Source: Desulfobacterales bacterium
GTDB lineage: Bacteria > Desulfobacterota > Desulfobacteria > Desulfobacterales > Desulfobacteraceae
Assembly (NCBI GenBank): GCA_022361135.1
Contig: JAKSBM010000664.1
Span: forward strand, 1 to 10,342
DNA length: 10,342 nt
Reading direction: 5' to 3'
Translations under genes and position numbers: made by a program
Part shown: in pieces, positions 1-6,704 of the stretch
How the letters are laid out: every line of letters starts with the position of its first letter
Position numbering within the stretch: position 1 is the stretch's first letter
Notes under the pieces: model-generated
Databases searched by the model: none
What the model was told of the DNA's origin: nothing
The model's input: the letters and a program-made list of their open reading frames with translations, nothing else

Positions 1-237
1 ACCTTTGAAATCATCACCGAACCGGCGGACTTCGAAGCCGTAAAGGAAGCGGTGGACGGGGCTGAAAGTGCCTGTGAAATGGCGGAAATCAGCATGATTC
101 CCCAGAACACCACCGAAGTGGAAGGCAAGGAAGCCGAGCAGATGATCCGTTTCATGGAAGCCCTGGATGATTGCGACGACATCCAGAAATTCTACACCAA
201 TGCGGACATCCCCGACGAAGCATTTGAGAATATGTAA
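1..237 (+). CDS. yebC: YebC/PmpR-family regulator, C-terminal fragment
   Basis: This is the C-terminal 78 codons of a gene whose start lies before the window; the frame is open from base 1 and ends at TAA. The visible protein carries the hallmark end of the YebC/PmpR (DUF28) family: a segment reading MIPQNTTEVEGKEAEQM, then an acidic FMEALDDCDDIQ helix, and a tail resembling YANxDIPDE (here YTNADIPDEAFENM). Family members are about 240-250 residues long. They are described either as DNA-binding transcription regulators or, for some, as factors that relieve ribosome stalling; this fragment cannot decide between them. The gene is followed directly by a strong terminator, so it ends its transcription unit. 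In many bacteria yebC sits beside ruvC/ruvA, which would be upstream of this window. Family assignment is confident; the symbol is a family label. Confidence 0.88.
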   Translation, partial: TFEIITEPADFEAVKEAVDGAESACEMAEISMIPQNTTEVEGKEAEQMIRFMEALDDCDDIQKFYTNADIPDEAFENM

Positions 238-273
238 GCATCAGATGGCCCTGGGCCTTCTGTGACGTCATAA

Positions 274-308
274 AAAACGGCGGCTGGATCAAATCCAGCC
301 GCCGTTTT
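274..308. terminator. Bidirectional intrinsic terminator between yebC and nadA
   Basis: A perfect stem pairs 274-288 with 294-308 around a 5-nt loop (TCAAA). Its core CGGCGGCTGGA / TCCAGCCGCCG is GC-rich and is flanked by A4 on the left and T4 on the right. It therefore forms a hairpin followed by a U run on either strand. It lies between two converging genes, 37 nt after the yebC stop and 33 nt after the nadA stop, and can serve both. Confidence 0.93.
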
Positions 309-341
309 GCGTTTTAGGCGTATTGTTCCGGTGATTCCGGA

Positions 342-1235
342 TCATTTCATGGCGATCATTTTTTGTACCGCCCCCAGGGCTTTGATCCGGGTTTCTTCGG
401 GCACGGAGACCTGGCCCTCCAGGGTTTCCAGGCTGTGGCAGATCTGTTCCGGGCGGATGCGCTTCATGTCGGCACAGATGGTGTTTTTCGAGGCCGGATG
501 GAATGTTTTGCCCGGGTTGGCCAGGGCAATGGGATGGAGGATACCCACCTCCGTGCCCAGGATGAATTCTTTGGCCGGGCTTTCCTGGGCGTATTGAATC
601 ATGCCCGAGGTGGACTTGATGGCATGGGCCAGCTCCAGGATTTCCATGGGGCATTCGGGATGGGCCACGAATTCCGCTTGGGGGTGGGCGGCCTTGGCCG
701 CCTTGACTTCCTCCGGGGTGAGGTCGTTGTGGAAGGGGCAATGGCCTTCCCAGAGGTGGATTTTTTTCTCCGTGTGGGCGGCGGCGTACCGGGCCAGGTT
801 CCGGTCCGGGGTCATGAGGACTTCGGGGGCATCCAAGCCGTTGACCACCTTGACCACATTGGCCGATGTGCAGCAAACATCGGAGACGGCCTTGACTGCG
901 GCCGAGGAATTCACATAGGTGATCACCGGGATATTTCCCAGCTCCCGTTTCCGCTGGACCAGGGCTTCCGGGGTGACCATGTCGGCCATGGGGCAGCCTG
1001 CGTCGGGGTTGGGGAGAAGCACGGTTTTGTCCGGGGAGAGGATGGCGGCGGTTTCGGCCATGAAGTGGACCCCGCAGAAGACAATGATATCCGCCGATGT
1101 TTGTGATGCCTTGATGCTTAACTCCAGGGAATCTCCGCAAAGATCTGCCAGATCCTGGATTTCGGCGGGCTGGTAGTTGTGTGCCAGGATGATGGCGTTC
1201 TTCTCCTCTGCCAGGGCTTTGATGCGTGCTTTCAT
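342..1235 (-). CDS. nadA: Quinolinate synthase NadA
   Basis: NadA condenses iminoaspartate with dihydroxyacetone phosphate to give quinolinate in de novo NAD synthesis; it is a cytosolic, oxygen-sensitive [4Fe-4S] enzyme. The 297-residue product has the expected length of the short form. It shows the family's motifs: LAHNYQ (17-22), GDSLELS (34-40), FCGVHFMAE (53-61), NPDAGC (76-81), the EGHCPFHN segment (163-170), HPECP (192-196) and NTICADMK (251-258). Cys81, Cys166 and Cys254 match the spacing of the three cluster ligands known in NadA. I chose the ATG at 1235. It sits 7-8 nt after AAAGGAC and 10 nt after the stop of the LolA-like gene; an in-frame ATG at 1262 would overlap that gene and lacks a clear ribosome site. 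It is last in the ligase-lolA-nadA group. NadB and NadC are not in the window. Confidence 0.96.
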   Translation of the reverse strand: MKARIKALAEEKNAIILAHNYQPAEIQDLADLCGDSLELSIKASQTSADIIVFCGVHFMAETAAILSPDKTVLLPNPDAGCPMADMVTPEALVQRKRELGNIPVITYVNSSAAVKAVSDVCCTSANVVKVVNGLDAPEVLMTPDRNLARYAAAHTEKKIHLWEGHCPFHNDLTPEEVKAAKAAHPQAEFVAHPECPMEILELAHAIKSTSGMIQYAQESPAKEFILGTEVGILHPIALANPGKTFHPASKNTICADMKRIRPEQICHSLETLEGQVSVPEETRIKALGAVQKMIAMK

Positions 1236-1245
1236 GGGGCGTCCT

Positions 1246-1956
1246 TTATTCTTCCATGTCAATGATGCTGACCCCGTCGGGAATTTTAAAGCTGAAAAAG
1301 GGGTCAGGCAGGGGTTGAAACAGGATGTTGCTGAATTCGAACCGGGTGGTGTCCCCGTGGATGTTCCGGGTGGTCACCTGCTGGATCTGGTGGGAGGGGG
1401 TGAGAACCCGGATGCGGATGGATTCCAGCTCCGATGCCGGGGTTTCGGTATCTTCCCCTGGGACGACCAGGGGGGTGAGGATGAGTTCGGCCCAATCCGG
1501 GGTGACCTGGTCCAGGGCAATGGTGTAATGGCTCTTGAGTTTGCCCAGGTCCGAAAGAAAGGCGCCGCCGGCCCCATTCTGGAAAAAGGGTCGGGCATCC
1601 CCCCGCATGACCTGGTTGTCCTCGGGGCGATAGATCCAGAGTTCCCGGCCATTGGTGATGATTTCATGGCGTTCCGGGCTCAGGTAGCGCCATTTCATTT
1701 TCCGGGGATGGGAAAACCAGGCCCGGCCCGAGGCCAGCTCGTTCATGTCCAGGGCGGCCAGGGTGGAGGCCTGGACGAAATCGGCACTGAAACTTTTTCC
1801 CCCGTATCGGGCTTCAATGCCCGATAGAATGGTGGTTTTAACGGCTTCCCGATCCGGGGTTGAAGCCAGGGCGGGGAAGGCCAGGCAAAGAACCAAGTAA
1901 AGGGCCAAGGTCAGGGGAAGAATCCAGGTGCGGCACCTGGGCAGGGGATGGGTCAT
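1246..1956 (-). CDS. lolA: LolA-family outer-membrane lipoprotein carrier-like protein
   Basis: This is a 236-residue exported protein. The N-terminus has basic residues, a hydrophobic stretch (about 11-28) and an AxA cleavage site (A29-L-A31), so a Sec signal peptide and periplasmic location are likely. After it comes a LolA-type fold signature: FSADFVQ (56-62), an A-S-G-x-x-W-F-x-x-P-x-K-M-x-W-x-Y pattern (75-91), IITNGRELWIYRPEDNQV (99-116), then paired beta segments such as ELILTPLV. LolA shuttles lipoproteins from the inner-membrane LolCDE complex to the outer membrane. Whether this is the main LolA or a paralogue for another lipid cargo cannot be told from one gene. The ATG at 1956 has GAGGT just upstream, and this site overlaps the stop region of the preceding ligase gene (2-nt gap), which suggests translational coupling. 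Confidence 0.8.
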   Translation of the reverse strand: MTHPLPRCRTWILPLTLALYLVLCLAFPALASTPDREAVKTTILSGIEARYGGKSFSADFVQASTLAALDMNELASGRAWFSHPRKMKWRYLSPERHEIITNGRELWIYRPEDNQVMRGDARPFFQNGAGGAFLSDLGKLKSHYTIALDQVTPDWAELILTPLVVPGEDTETPASELESIRIRVLTPSHQIQQVTTRNIHGDTTRFEFSNILFQPLPDPFFSFKIPDGVSIIDMEE

Positions 1957-1958
1957 GT

Positions 1959-3545
1959 TTACCTCAATAATTTATTCATATCCTTGCGGGAATCTTCGGC
2001 ATAGAGTCGTCTGAGTTTGGGTTTTTCGATTTTTCCGGTGGGATTCCGGGGTACATCGCCGAAGTAGATTTTTTTCAATTGTTTGTACCGGGGCAGGGCC
2101 TTCTGGAACTCCAGGATGTCGGCCTCGCAGATGATGGTGTCCGGTTTGACGCTGATGATGCCCGTGGGCAATTCCCCCAGCCGTTGGTCGGGGACGCCGA
2201 TGACGGCAATGTCCTTGATCTTGTTGTGCTGGAGGAAGAAGTTTTCAATTTCGTTGGGAAAGATGTTTTCCCCCCCGTAAATGATCATGTCCTTTTTCCG
2301 GTCCACCAGCCAGATGAAGTCGTCCATGTCGTACCGGGCCATGTCTCCGGTGTGGAGCCAGCCGTCCCTGATGGTGTCTGCGGTGGCCTCGGGGTTTTTA
2401 TAGTATTCTTTCATCATGCCCGGCCCCCGAATGATGAGCTCCCCGGTTTCATTGCCAAAGAGATCGTTGCCCAGCTTGTCCACGATGCGGGCTTCCCAGC
2501 CGTGGCCGGGTTTGCCGATGGGGCCGATGCGATCCCGGTTTTCCAGTCCCAGGTGGACGCATCCCGGGCCGGCGGATTCGGTGAGGCCGTAATTGGTGTC
2601 GTAGGCCTGGTCCGGGAAATAGGTCCGCCACCGCTTGATCATGGCCGGGGGAACGGGTTGGGCCCCGGAGTGCATGAGTCGCCATTGGGAGAGGCTGTGC
2701 TGGTCCATGTCAATGTCCCCACTGTCAAAGGCGATGAGCAGATCATGGATCCAGGGGACCAGAAGCCAGACAATGGTGCATTTTTCCCGGGAAATGGCTT
2801 CCACGATCCATTGGGGTTTGATGCCGTTGAGCAGGACGCATTTGCCCCCGACCTTGAAGCTGCCCATCCAATGCATTTTGGCCCCGGTGTGGTAAAGGGG
2901 GGGGATGCAGAGGAATACATCTTCATGGCATTGGGCGTGGTGGGCGTTTTCCGTTTCACAGGCATGGGCCAGGGCCTTGTGGGACAGGCGGACGGCCTTG
3001 GGGGTGCCGGTGGTGCCCGAGGTGAAATAGAGGGCGGCGTCGTCTTCCAGGTTGAGTTCCGTCGTGGGGGGGGCACTGGTGTGGCCGGTGGTGAAGTCTT
3101 CCATGGAAACGGCCCAGGCCGGACAATTTTCCACAGGACCGGTGAAAATATAGGTTTCCACATGGCGGTCCAGGTCGTCCTTCACCGATTCCATGCGGTG
3201 GATAAATTCTTCTCCGAAGATAAAGGCCTTGGCTTCGGCGGTTTCGGTGCAGAGGCTTATTTTTTCAGCCTCAAAGCGGAAGTTCAGGGGCACGGCCCAG
3301 GCACCGGTGTAGAGGATACCGAAGTAGATGGGCAGCCAGTCCAGGCTGTTGGTCATGAGTTGGACCACCTTGTCGGACTTGGAAATGCCCTGTGCTTCCA
3401 GGGCGTTGGCCAGGGTGCAGGCCTGCTGGTAAAATTGAGACCAGGTGATTTCCTGGCGGATGTTCTTGGCGGGGATTCGTTCGACGAGGGCGATTTTGTC
3501 CCCGTAGGTTTCAGCATTTTGAGCAAGTATTTCAGTAATTAACAT
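1959..3545 (-). CDS. AMP-forming acyl-CoA ligase (acyl-CoA synthetase)
   Basis: The 528-residue product is an ANL-superfamily adenylate-forming enzyme that would activate a carboxylic acid with ATP and CoA. All core motifs are present: the P-loop YFTSGTTGTPKA (173-184), NYGLTES (318-324), GELIIRGPGMMKEYY (368-382), TGD (399-401), DRKKDMIIYGGENIFPNEIE (415-434), and the catalytic lysine K505 in NPTGKIEK. There is no signal peptide, so it is cytosolic. The layout fits medium/long-chain fatty acid or aromatic acid CoA ligases; the substrate cannot be read from sequence. The frame extends to 3620, but that extension runs through the dnaK terminator, so I start at the ATG at 3545 (MLITEILAQNAETYGDK), with a weak GAGAG upstream. 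Its stop lies 2 nt before the LolA-like gene. Joint transcription with lolA and nadA is likely, though the functional link is obscure. Confidence 0.9.
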   Translation of the reverse strand: MLITEILAQNAETYGDKIALVERIPAKNIRQEITWSQFYQQACTLANALEAQGISKSDKVVQLMTNSLDWLPIYFGILYTGAWAVPLNFRFEAEKISLCTETAEAKAFIFGEEFIHRMESVKDDLDRHVETYIFTGPVENCPAWAVSMEDFTTGHTSAPPTTELNLEDDAALYFTSGTTGTPKAVRLSHKALAHACETENAHHAQCHEDVFLCIPPLYHTGAKMHWMGSFKVGGKCVLLNGIKPQWIVEAISREKCTIVWLLVPWIHDLLIAFDSGDIDMDQHSLSQWRLMHSGAQPVPPAMIKRWRTYFPDQAYDTNYGLTESAGPGCVHLGLENRDRIGPIGKPGHGWEARIVDKLGNDLFGNETGELIIRGPGMMKEYYKNPEATADTIRDGWLHTGDMARYDMDDFIWLVDRKKDMIIYGGENIFPNEIENFFLQHNKIKDIAVIGVPDQRLGELPTGIISVKPDTIICEADILEFQKALPRYKQLKKIYFGDVPRNPTGKIEKPKLRRLYAEDSRKDMNKLLR

Positions 3546-3565
3546 GTGACGTCTCTCAACCCTCT

Positions 3566-3593
3566 GTATTAAAAAAAAATCCTGCCGGGCCAA
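3566..3593 (-). promoter_or_regulatory. Possible promoter for the ligase-lolA-nadA group
   Basis: On the minus strand TTGGCC (3588-3593) lies 16 nt from TAATAC (3566-3571), about 20 nt before the ligase ATG at 3545. The -10-like box is good and the -35-like box poor. The boxes overlap the loop and U run of the dnaK terminator, so chance resemblance in A/T-rich DNA is possible. No other promoter candidate is seen between dnaK and the ligase. Confidence 0.3.
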
Positions 3594-3612
3594 TATAGAC
3601 CACGGCAGGATT
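3571..3612 (-). terminator. Intrinsic terminator after dnaK
   Basis: On the minus strand a 10-bp stem AATCCTGCCG / CGGCAGGATT (3603-3612 with 3578-3587) encloses a 15-nt loop and runs straight into nine T residues. It begins 27 nt after the dnaK stop. It should end grpE-dnaK transcripts and separate them from the ligase gene that follows in the same direction. Confidence 0.9.
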
Positions 3613-3638
3613 ATATTCAACTGGTTTTTAAGACGGTT

Positions 3639-5561
3639 TTACTTGTCTTTTTTCACCTCTTCAAAGTCGGCGTCAACCACGTCATCGTCGTCCTGGGGAG
3701 CGGCTCCGGCCGCACCTGCGTTGGGATCTGCGCCTTCGGGACCACCGGCCTGGTTGGCCTGCTGGTACATGACTTCGGCCAGTTTGTGGGAGGCCTGGGT
3801 CAGGGCTTCGATCTTGGACTTGATTTCTTCCAGATCATTGGAGTCCTTGGAGGCTTTCAGGGCTTCGGCGGCGGCTTCGATGTTCTTCTTGGTCTCTTCG
3901 TCCACCTTGTCCCCGTGTTCCTTCAGGGTCTTTTCGGTCTGGTCCACCAGGGCTTCGGCCTGGTTCTTGGCATCCACCAATTCCCGCTTTTTCTTGTCTT
4001 CCTCGGCGTGGAGTTCGGCATCCTTTACCATCTTTTCGATTTCATCATCGGAAAGGCCGGAGGCGGCGGTAATCTGGATGGACTGTTCCTTGCCCGTGGC
4101 TTTGTCCTTGGCGGATACGTGGACGATGCCGTTGGCGTCGATGTCAAAGGAGACTTCGATCTGGGGCACACCACGGGGGGCCGGCGGAATGTCGGACAGC
4201 TCGAACTGGCCCAGGGTTTTGTTGTCCGCGGACATTTCCCGTTCGCCCTGGAGGACGTGGATGGAAACCGCAGGCTGGTTGTCGGCGGCCGTGGAGAATA
4301 CCTGGCTCTTTTTGGTGGGGATGGTGGTGTTCTTGTCGATGAGCTTGGTCATGACGCCACCCAGGGTTTCAATGCCCAGGGAAAGGGGGGTTACGTCCAG
4401 GAGCAGAACGTCGTTGACGTCGCCCTGGAGAACACCGGCCTGGACGGCAGCGCCCATGGCAACAACCTCATCGGGGTTCACTCCCTTGTGGGGTTTTTTG
4501 CCGAAGATTTTTTCAACCCGTTCCTGGACGGCGGGCATACGGGTCATGCCGCCCACCAGAACCACCTCGTCCACGCCGCCGGCGCTGAGGCCCGCTTCTT
4601 TCAGGGCGGTGACGCAGGGTTTTTCCAGGTTGTTCAGCAGATCGGCAACCAGGGATTCCAGTTTGGCCCGGGTCAATTTCATGTCCAGATGTTTGGGGCC
4701 GGAGGCGTCTGCGGTGATGAAGGGCAGGTTGATGGCGGCTTCCATGGCGGTGGAGAGTTCCATCTTTGCCTTTTCTGCAGCTTCCTTCAGGCGCTGGAGG
4801 GCCATTTTATCGGTCCGCAGATCAATGCCCTGTTCCTTTTTGAATTCGTCGGCCAGATGGTCGATGATTCTCAGGTCAAAGTCTTCCCCGCCCAGGTGGG
4901 TGTCACCGGAGGTGGATTTTACTTCAAAAACCCCGTCGCCGATTTCCAGTACGGAAACGTCAAAGGTACCCCCGCCCAGGTCAAATACGGCGATTTTTTC
5001 TTCGCCCTTTTTATCCAGACCATAGGCCAGGGAGGCGGCGGTGGGTTCGTTGATGATACGTTTGACTTCCAGGCCTGCAATTTTGCCGGCATCCTTGGTG
5101 GCCTGGCGCTGGCTGTCGTTGAAGTAGGCGGGAACCGTGATCACGGCTTCGGTGACGGGCTCTCCCAGGTAGTCTTCGGCAGTCTTTTTAATGTTGGCCA
5201 GAATAAAGGATGAGATTTCGGCCGGGCTGTGCTGTTTGCCCCGCAGGTTGATACAGGTGTCGCCGTTGCTGGCACCTTCGATGATGTACGGAAGTATGGG
5301 GATGTCATCCTGAACTTCCTTGGAGCTGAAGGGCCTACCAATGAGACGCTTCACACCAAATACCGTGTTTTCGGGGTTGGTGACGGCCTGACGTTTGGCA
5401 GTCTGACCAACGATTCTTTCACCGCTTTCGGACAGGGCGATGATGGACGGTGTGGTCCGGCCGCCTTCGGCATTGGTGATGATTTTGGCTTCTCCGCCGG
5501 TTTCCATGACGGCAACGCAAGAGTTGGTGGTTCCCAGGTCGATTCCTATGATTTTACCCAT
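3639..5561 (-). CDS. dnaK: Chaperone protein DnaK (Hsp70)
   Basis: DnaK is the cytosolic Hsp70 ATPase that binds exposed hydrophobic segments of unfolded proteins, with GrpE exchanging its nucleotide and DnaJ stimulating hydrolysis. The 640-residue product has normal length. It shows the three Hsp70 signatures: [14 protein letters not shown] (5-18), [16 protein letters not shown] (192-207) and [14 protein letters not shown] (333-346). The hydrophobic interdomain linker [13 protein letters not shown] follows (384-396), then the beta substrate-binding domain, a charged helical lid, and a Gly/Ala-rich disordered tail with an acidic run, [17 protein letters not shown]. The ATG at 5561 has GGAGGG 6-7 nt upstream. 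It lies 21 nt after grpE, so the two are surely one operon. No dnaJ follows; a terminator and an unrelated ligase gene do. That is a departure from the common grpE-dnaK-dnaJ order. Confidence 0.98.
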   Translation of the reverse strand: MGKIIGIDLGTTNSCVAVMETGGEAKIITNAEGGRTTPSIIALSESGERIVGQTAKRQAVTNPENTVFGVKRLIGRPFSSKEVQDDIPILPYIIEGASNGDTCINLRGKQHSPAEISSFILANIKKTAEDYLGEPVTEAVITVPAYFNDSQRQATKDAGKIAGLEVKRIINEPTAASLAYGLDKKGEEKIAVFDLGGGTFDVSVLEIGDGVFEVKSTSGDTHLGGEDFDLRIIDHLADEFKKEQGIDLRTDKMALQRLKEAAEKAKMELSTAMEAAINLPFITADASGPKHLDMKLTRAKLESLVADLLNNLEKPCVTALKEAGLSAGGVDEVVLVGGMTRMPAVQERVEKIFGKKPHKGVNPDEVVAMGAAVQAGVLQGDVNDVLLLDVTPLSLGIETLGGVMTKLIDKNTTIPTKKSQVFSTAADNQPAVSIHVLQGEREMSADNKTLGQFELSDIPPAPRGVPQIEVSFDIDANGIVHVSAKDKATGKEQSIQITAASGLSDDEIEKMVKDAELHAEEDKKKRELVDAKNQAEALVDQTEKTLKEHGDKVDEETKKNIEAAAEALKASKDSNDLEEIKSKIEALTQASHKLAEVMYQQANQAGGPEGADPNAGAAGAAPQDDDDVVDADFEEVKKDK

Positions 5562-5582
5562 AATGTTCCCTCCAAGATATCT

Positions 5583-6182
5583 TTATTTTTCTTCTGAGTT
5601 TTCAGTTTCGTTTTCTGCTTTTTTTGACACTACAACCATGGCCGGGCGGATCAGACGGTCATGGAGAAGGTATCCTTTCTGGAGTACATTCGTGACCGTG
5701 TTCTCAGGAAATTCGTTTGTTGCTTCCTGGGTGACTGCCTGATGAAAGTTCGGGTCGAAGGGTTGGTGTTCTGCATCAATGACCGTGACATTAAAGCTGG
5801 AGAAAATGTTAAGCATTTCCTTGTGGGTCAGTTTGACGCCTTCCAGAAGGTTGGCCTGATCCCCGTTTTCTTCAGCTGCGTCAACGGCACGCTCAATATT
5901 ATCGATGGCGGAAAGAAATTTTTTGAAAACCGCTTCATTGGCAAATTTTCTGAAGTCGGCAAGTTCCTTTTCTTTCCGCTTTTTATAATTCTCAAATTCT
6001 GCAGAAAGCCTTAGGACTTTTTCTTTTTGTTCAGTGAGCTCCTCTGCAAGCTTTTGGGCTTCGTCTTTTTCTTCAACGGCCTCTTCTTCGGAAGTATTTT
6101 GATCCTTTGATTCCTGTGCCTCTTCGGTGGGAGAATCCTCTTTCTTCTTCTTATCCTGTTTGGCGTTGCGTTTTAGTACCAA
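5583..6182 (-). CDS. grpE: Nucleotide exchange factor GrpE
   Basis: GrpE is the homodimeric exchange factor that releases ADP from DnaK. The 199-residue protein begins with a highly charged, probably disordered segment (1-45). A long coiled-coil helix follows (about 45-105, including EFENYKKRKEKELADFRKFA), then the beta-wing domain ending in the family signature GYLLHDRLIRPAMVVVSK (170-187). The only workable start is TTG at 6182; no ATG occurs before residue 123. It is preceded by AGGAG at 6 nt, which supports it. It is first in the grpE-dnaK pair. A repressor gene hrcA, often upstream, is absent; the SRP RNA gene lies there instead. Its expression could come from a weak promoter around 6251-6279 or from ffs read-through. 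Confidence 0.95.
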   Translation of the reverse strand: MVLKRNAKQDKKKKEDSPTEEAQESKDQNTSEEEAVEEKDEAQKLAEELTEQKEKVLRLSAEFENYKKRKEKELADFRKFANEAVFKKFLSAIDNIERAVDAAEENGDQANLLEGVKLTHKEMLNIFSSFNVTVIDAEHQPFDPNFHQAVTQEATNEFPENTVTNVLQKGYLLHDRLIRPAMVVVSKKAENETENSEEK

Positions 6183-6250
6183 TTTTTTCTCCTGCTCAAA
6201 ATATTCCTAGCGTAATTAAGAATTTTCGGTGTCCGTACAAATTATGGCAG

Positions 6251-6279
6251 AAAGTTAAGTCTGTTTAAAAGCATGTCAA
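6251..6279 (-). promoter_or_regulatory. Candidate grpE-dnaK promoter
   Basis: On the minus strand a perfect TTGACA (6274-6279) is followed 17 nt later by AACTTT (6251-6256), or 15 nt later by TTAACT (6253-6258). The -35 box is excellent; neither -10 is good. Such a mix could mean an activated or alternative-sigma promoter. It does not match the sigma-32 consensus (no CCCCAT-type -10), and no CIRCE repeat (TTAGCACTC-N9-GAGTGCTAA) is present here. Confidence 0.4.
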
Positions 6280-6320
6280 GACATAAAAAGGGGGATGGGG
6301 GAATGAAAAAAGAATGGAGA

Positions 6321-6478
6321 CCGACCGGCAGCCGGGAGTATGGAGATTTGCATGACCGGGATCGATCCACGACACAGAAGAAATCACTTATCGCTGCTTC
6401 CTTCCGGACCTGACGAGGTTCGTGGCCTTCTGTTACGAGGCGACCGATCAGAAAAATCCGTCCCGGCGTGCCAGCCGG
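6321..6478 (-). ncRNA. ffs: Signal recognition particle RNA (4.5S-type, extended rod)
   Basis: The minus strand contains the near-invariant SRP RNA apical segment GTCAGGTCCGGAAGGAAGCA (GGAA tetraloop) at about 6394-6413. This is the site bound by the Ffh M domain in co-translational targeting of membrane proteins. Nested pairing continues outward as TCG/CGA, CAC/GTG, ACAGAA/TTCTGT, GATCGGT/ATCGATC and GGATTT/AAATCT. It closes with a 17-bp end stem in which 6478-6469 pairs with 6330-6321 and 6467-6461 pairs with 6337-6331, with one bulged C at 6468. The rod is thus about 158 nt, longer than the roughly 100-115 nt of the common small form, and I see no Alu-type domain. The 5' end agrees with the promoter, whose predicted start is about 6479. 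The 3' end is less certain; a shorter form ending near 6350 is possible through the alternative pairing CCGGGA/TCCCGG. Confidence 0.92.
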
Positions 6479-6485
6479 AACATTC

Positions 6486-6514
6486 TTTATAGAGGCTTTT
6501 GTTTTTTTTTTCAA
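6486..6514 (-). promoter_or_regulatory. ffs: ffs promoter
   Basis: On the minus strand TTGAAA (6509-6514) and TATAAA (6486-6491) are separated by exactly 17 nt, a near-consensus housekeeping promoter. Transcription would start around 6479, one base before the closing stem of the SRP RNA. The spacer is unusually A-rich on its upstream half, as in many stable-RNA promoters. Confidence 0.85.
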
Positions 6515-6560
6515 GGCCAATGTGTCCACCTTTTTTCACCGGGGATGGTCTAAATTGTAT

Positions 6561-6589
6561 TTGATCAAAAAAATAATTTGGGATAAAAT
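6561..6589 (+). promoter_or_regulatory. Promoter of the STAS-lipoprotein pair
   Basis: TTGATC (6561-6566) and TAAAAT (6584-6589) are 17 nt apart, a good sigma-70-type promoter. A start near 6596 gives a leader of about 110 nt to the chosen STAS start codon. The -10 box lies inside the inverted repeat 6580-6595, so a bound regulator would block it. The ffs promoter fires in the opposite direction about 50 nt away. Confidence 0.7.
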
Positions 6590-6595
6590 TATCCC
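6580..6595. promoter_or_regulatory. Operator-like inverted repeat over the -10 box
   Basis: GGGATAA-AA-TTATCCC is a perfect 7+2+7 inverted repeat that covers the -10 element of the STAS-gene promoter. The two-fold symmetry and the placement are those expected of a repressor site. No cognate regulator is encoded in the window, and the A/T-rich core makes part of the symmetry cheap by chance. Confidence 0.5.
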
Positions 6596-6704
6596 TATCA
6601 ATCGGTATCGTGTCTAAAATTGCTGTTCTGCATCGGTTTTAACCCTTTGGACAGCCAAATCTGAATCCTTAAAAATCCCAAATTATAGAATGCAGGAGAA
6701 CGAG

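Noticed and set aside
289..1140. Alternative minus-strand 283-codon frame and plus-strand frames over nadA
   Set aside because: NadA has all three cluster cysteines and its full motif set; the alternatives are Pro/Gly/His-rich shadows.
2079..3542. Open frame of 487 codons on the plus strand, opposite the acyl-CoA ligase
   Set aside because: It is an antisense shadow of a gene with complete ANL motifs; its product is low-complexity and resembles no family, and it has no ribosome site.
3546..3620. N-terminal extension of the ligase to 3620
   Set aside because: The extra 25 codons lie across the dnaK terminator, and homologous enzymes normally begin near the MLITEILAQNAETYGDK segment.
3643..5213. 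Two long plus-strand frames (460 and 475 codons) opposite dnaK
   Set aside because: They are antisense shadows caused by the codon bias of dnaK, rich in Ser/Arg or Gly/Phe with no domain pattern.
6242..6529. Minus-strand 95-codon frame
   Set aside because: It runs through the ffs RNA gene and its promoter; the RNA explains the sequence.
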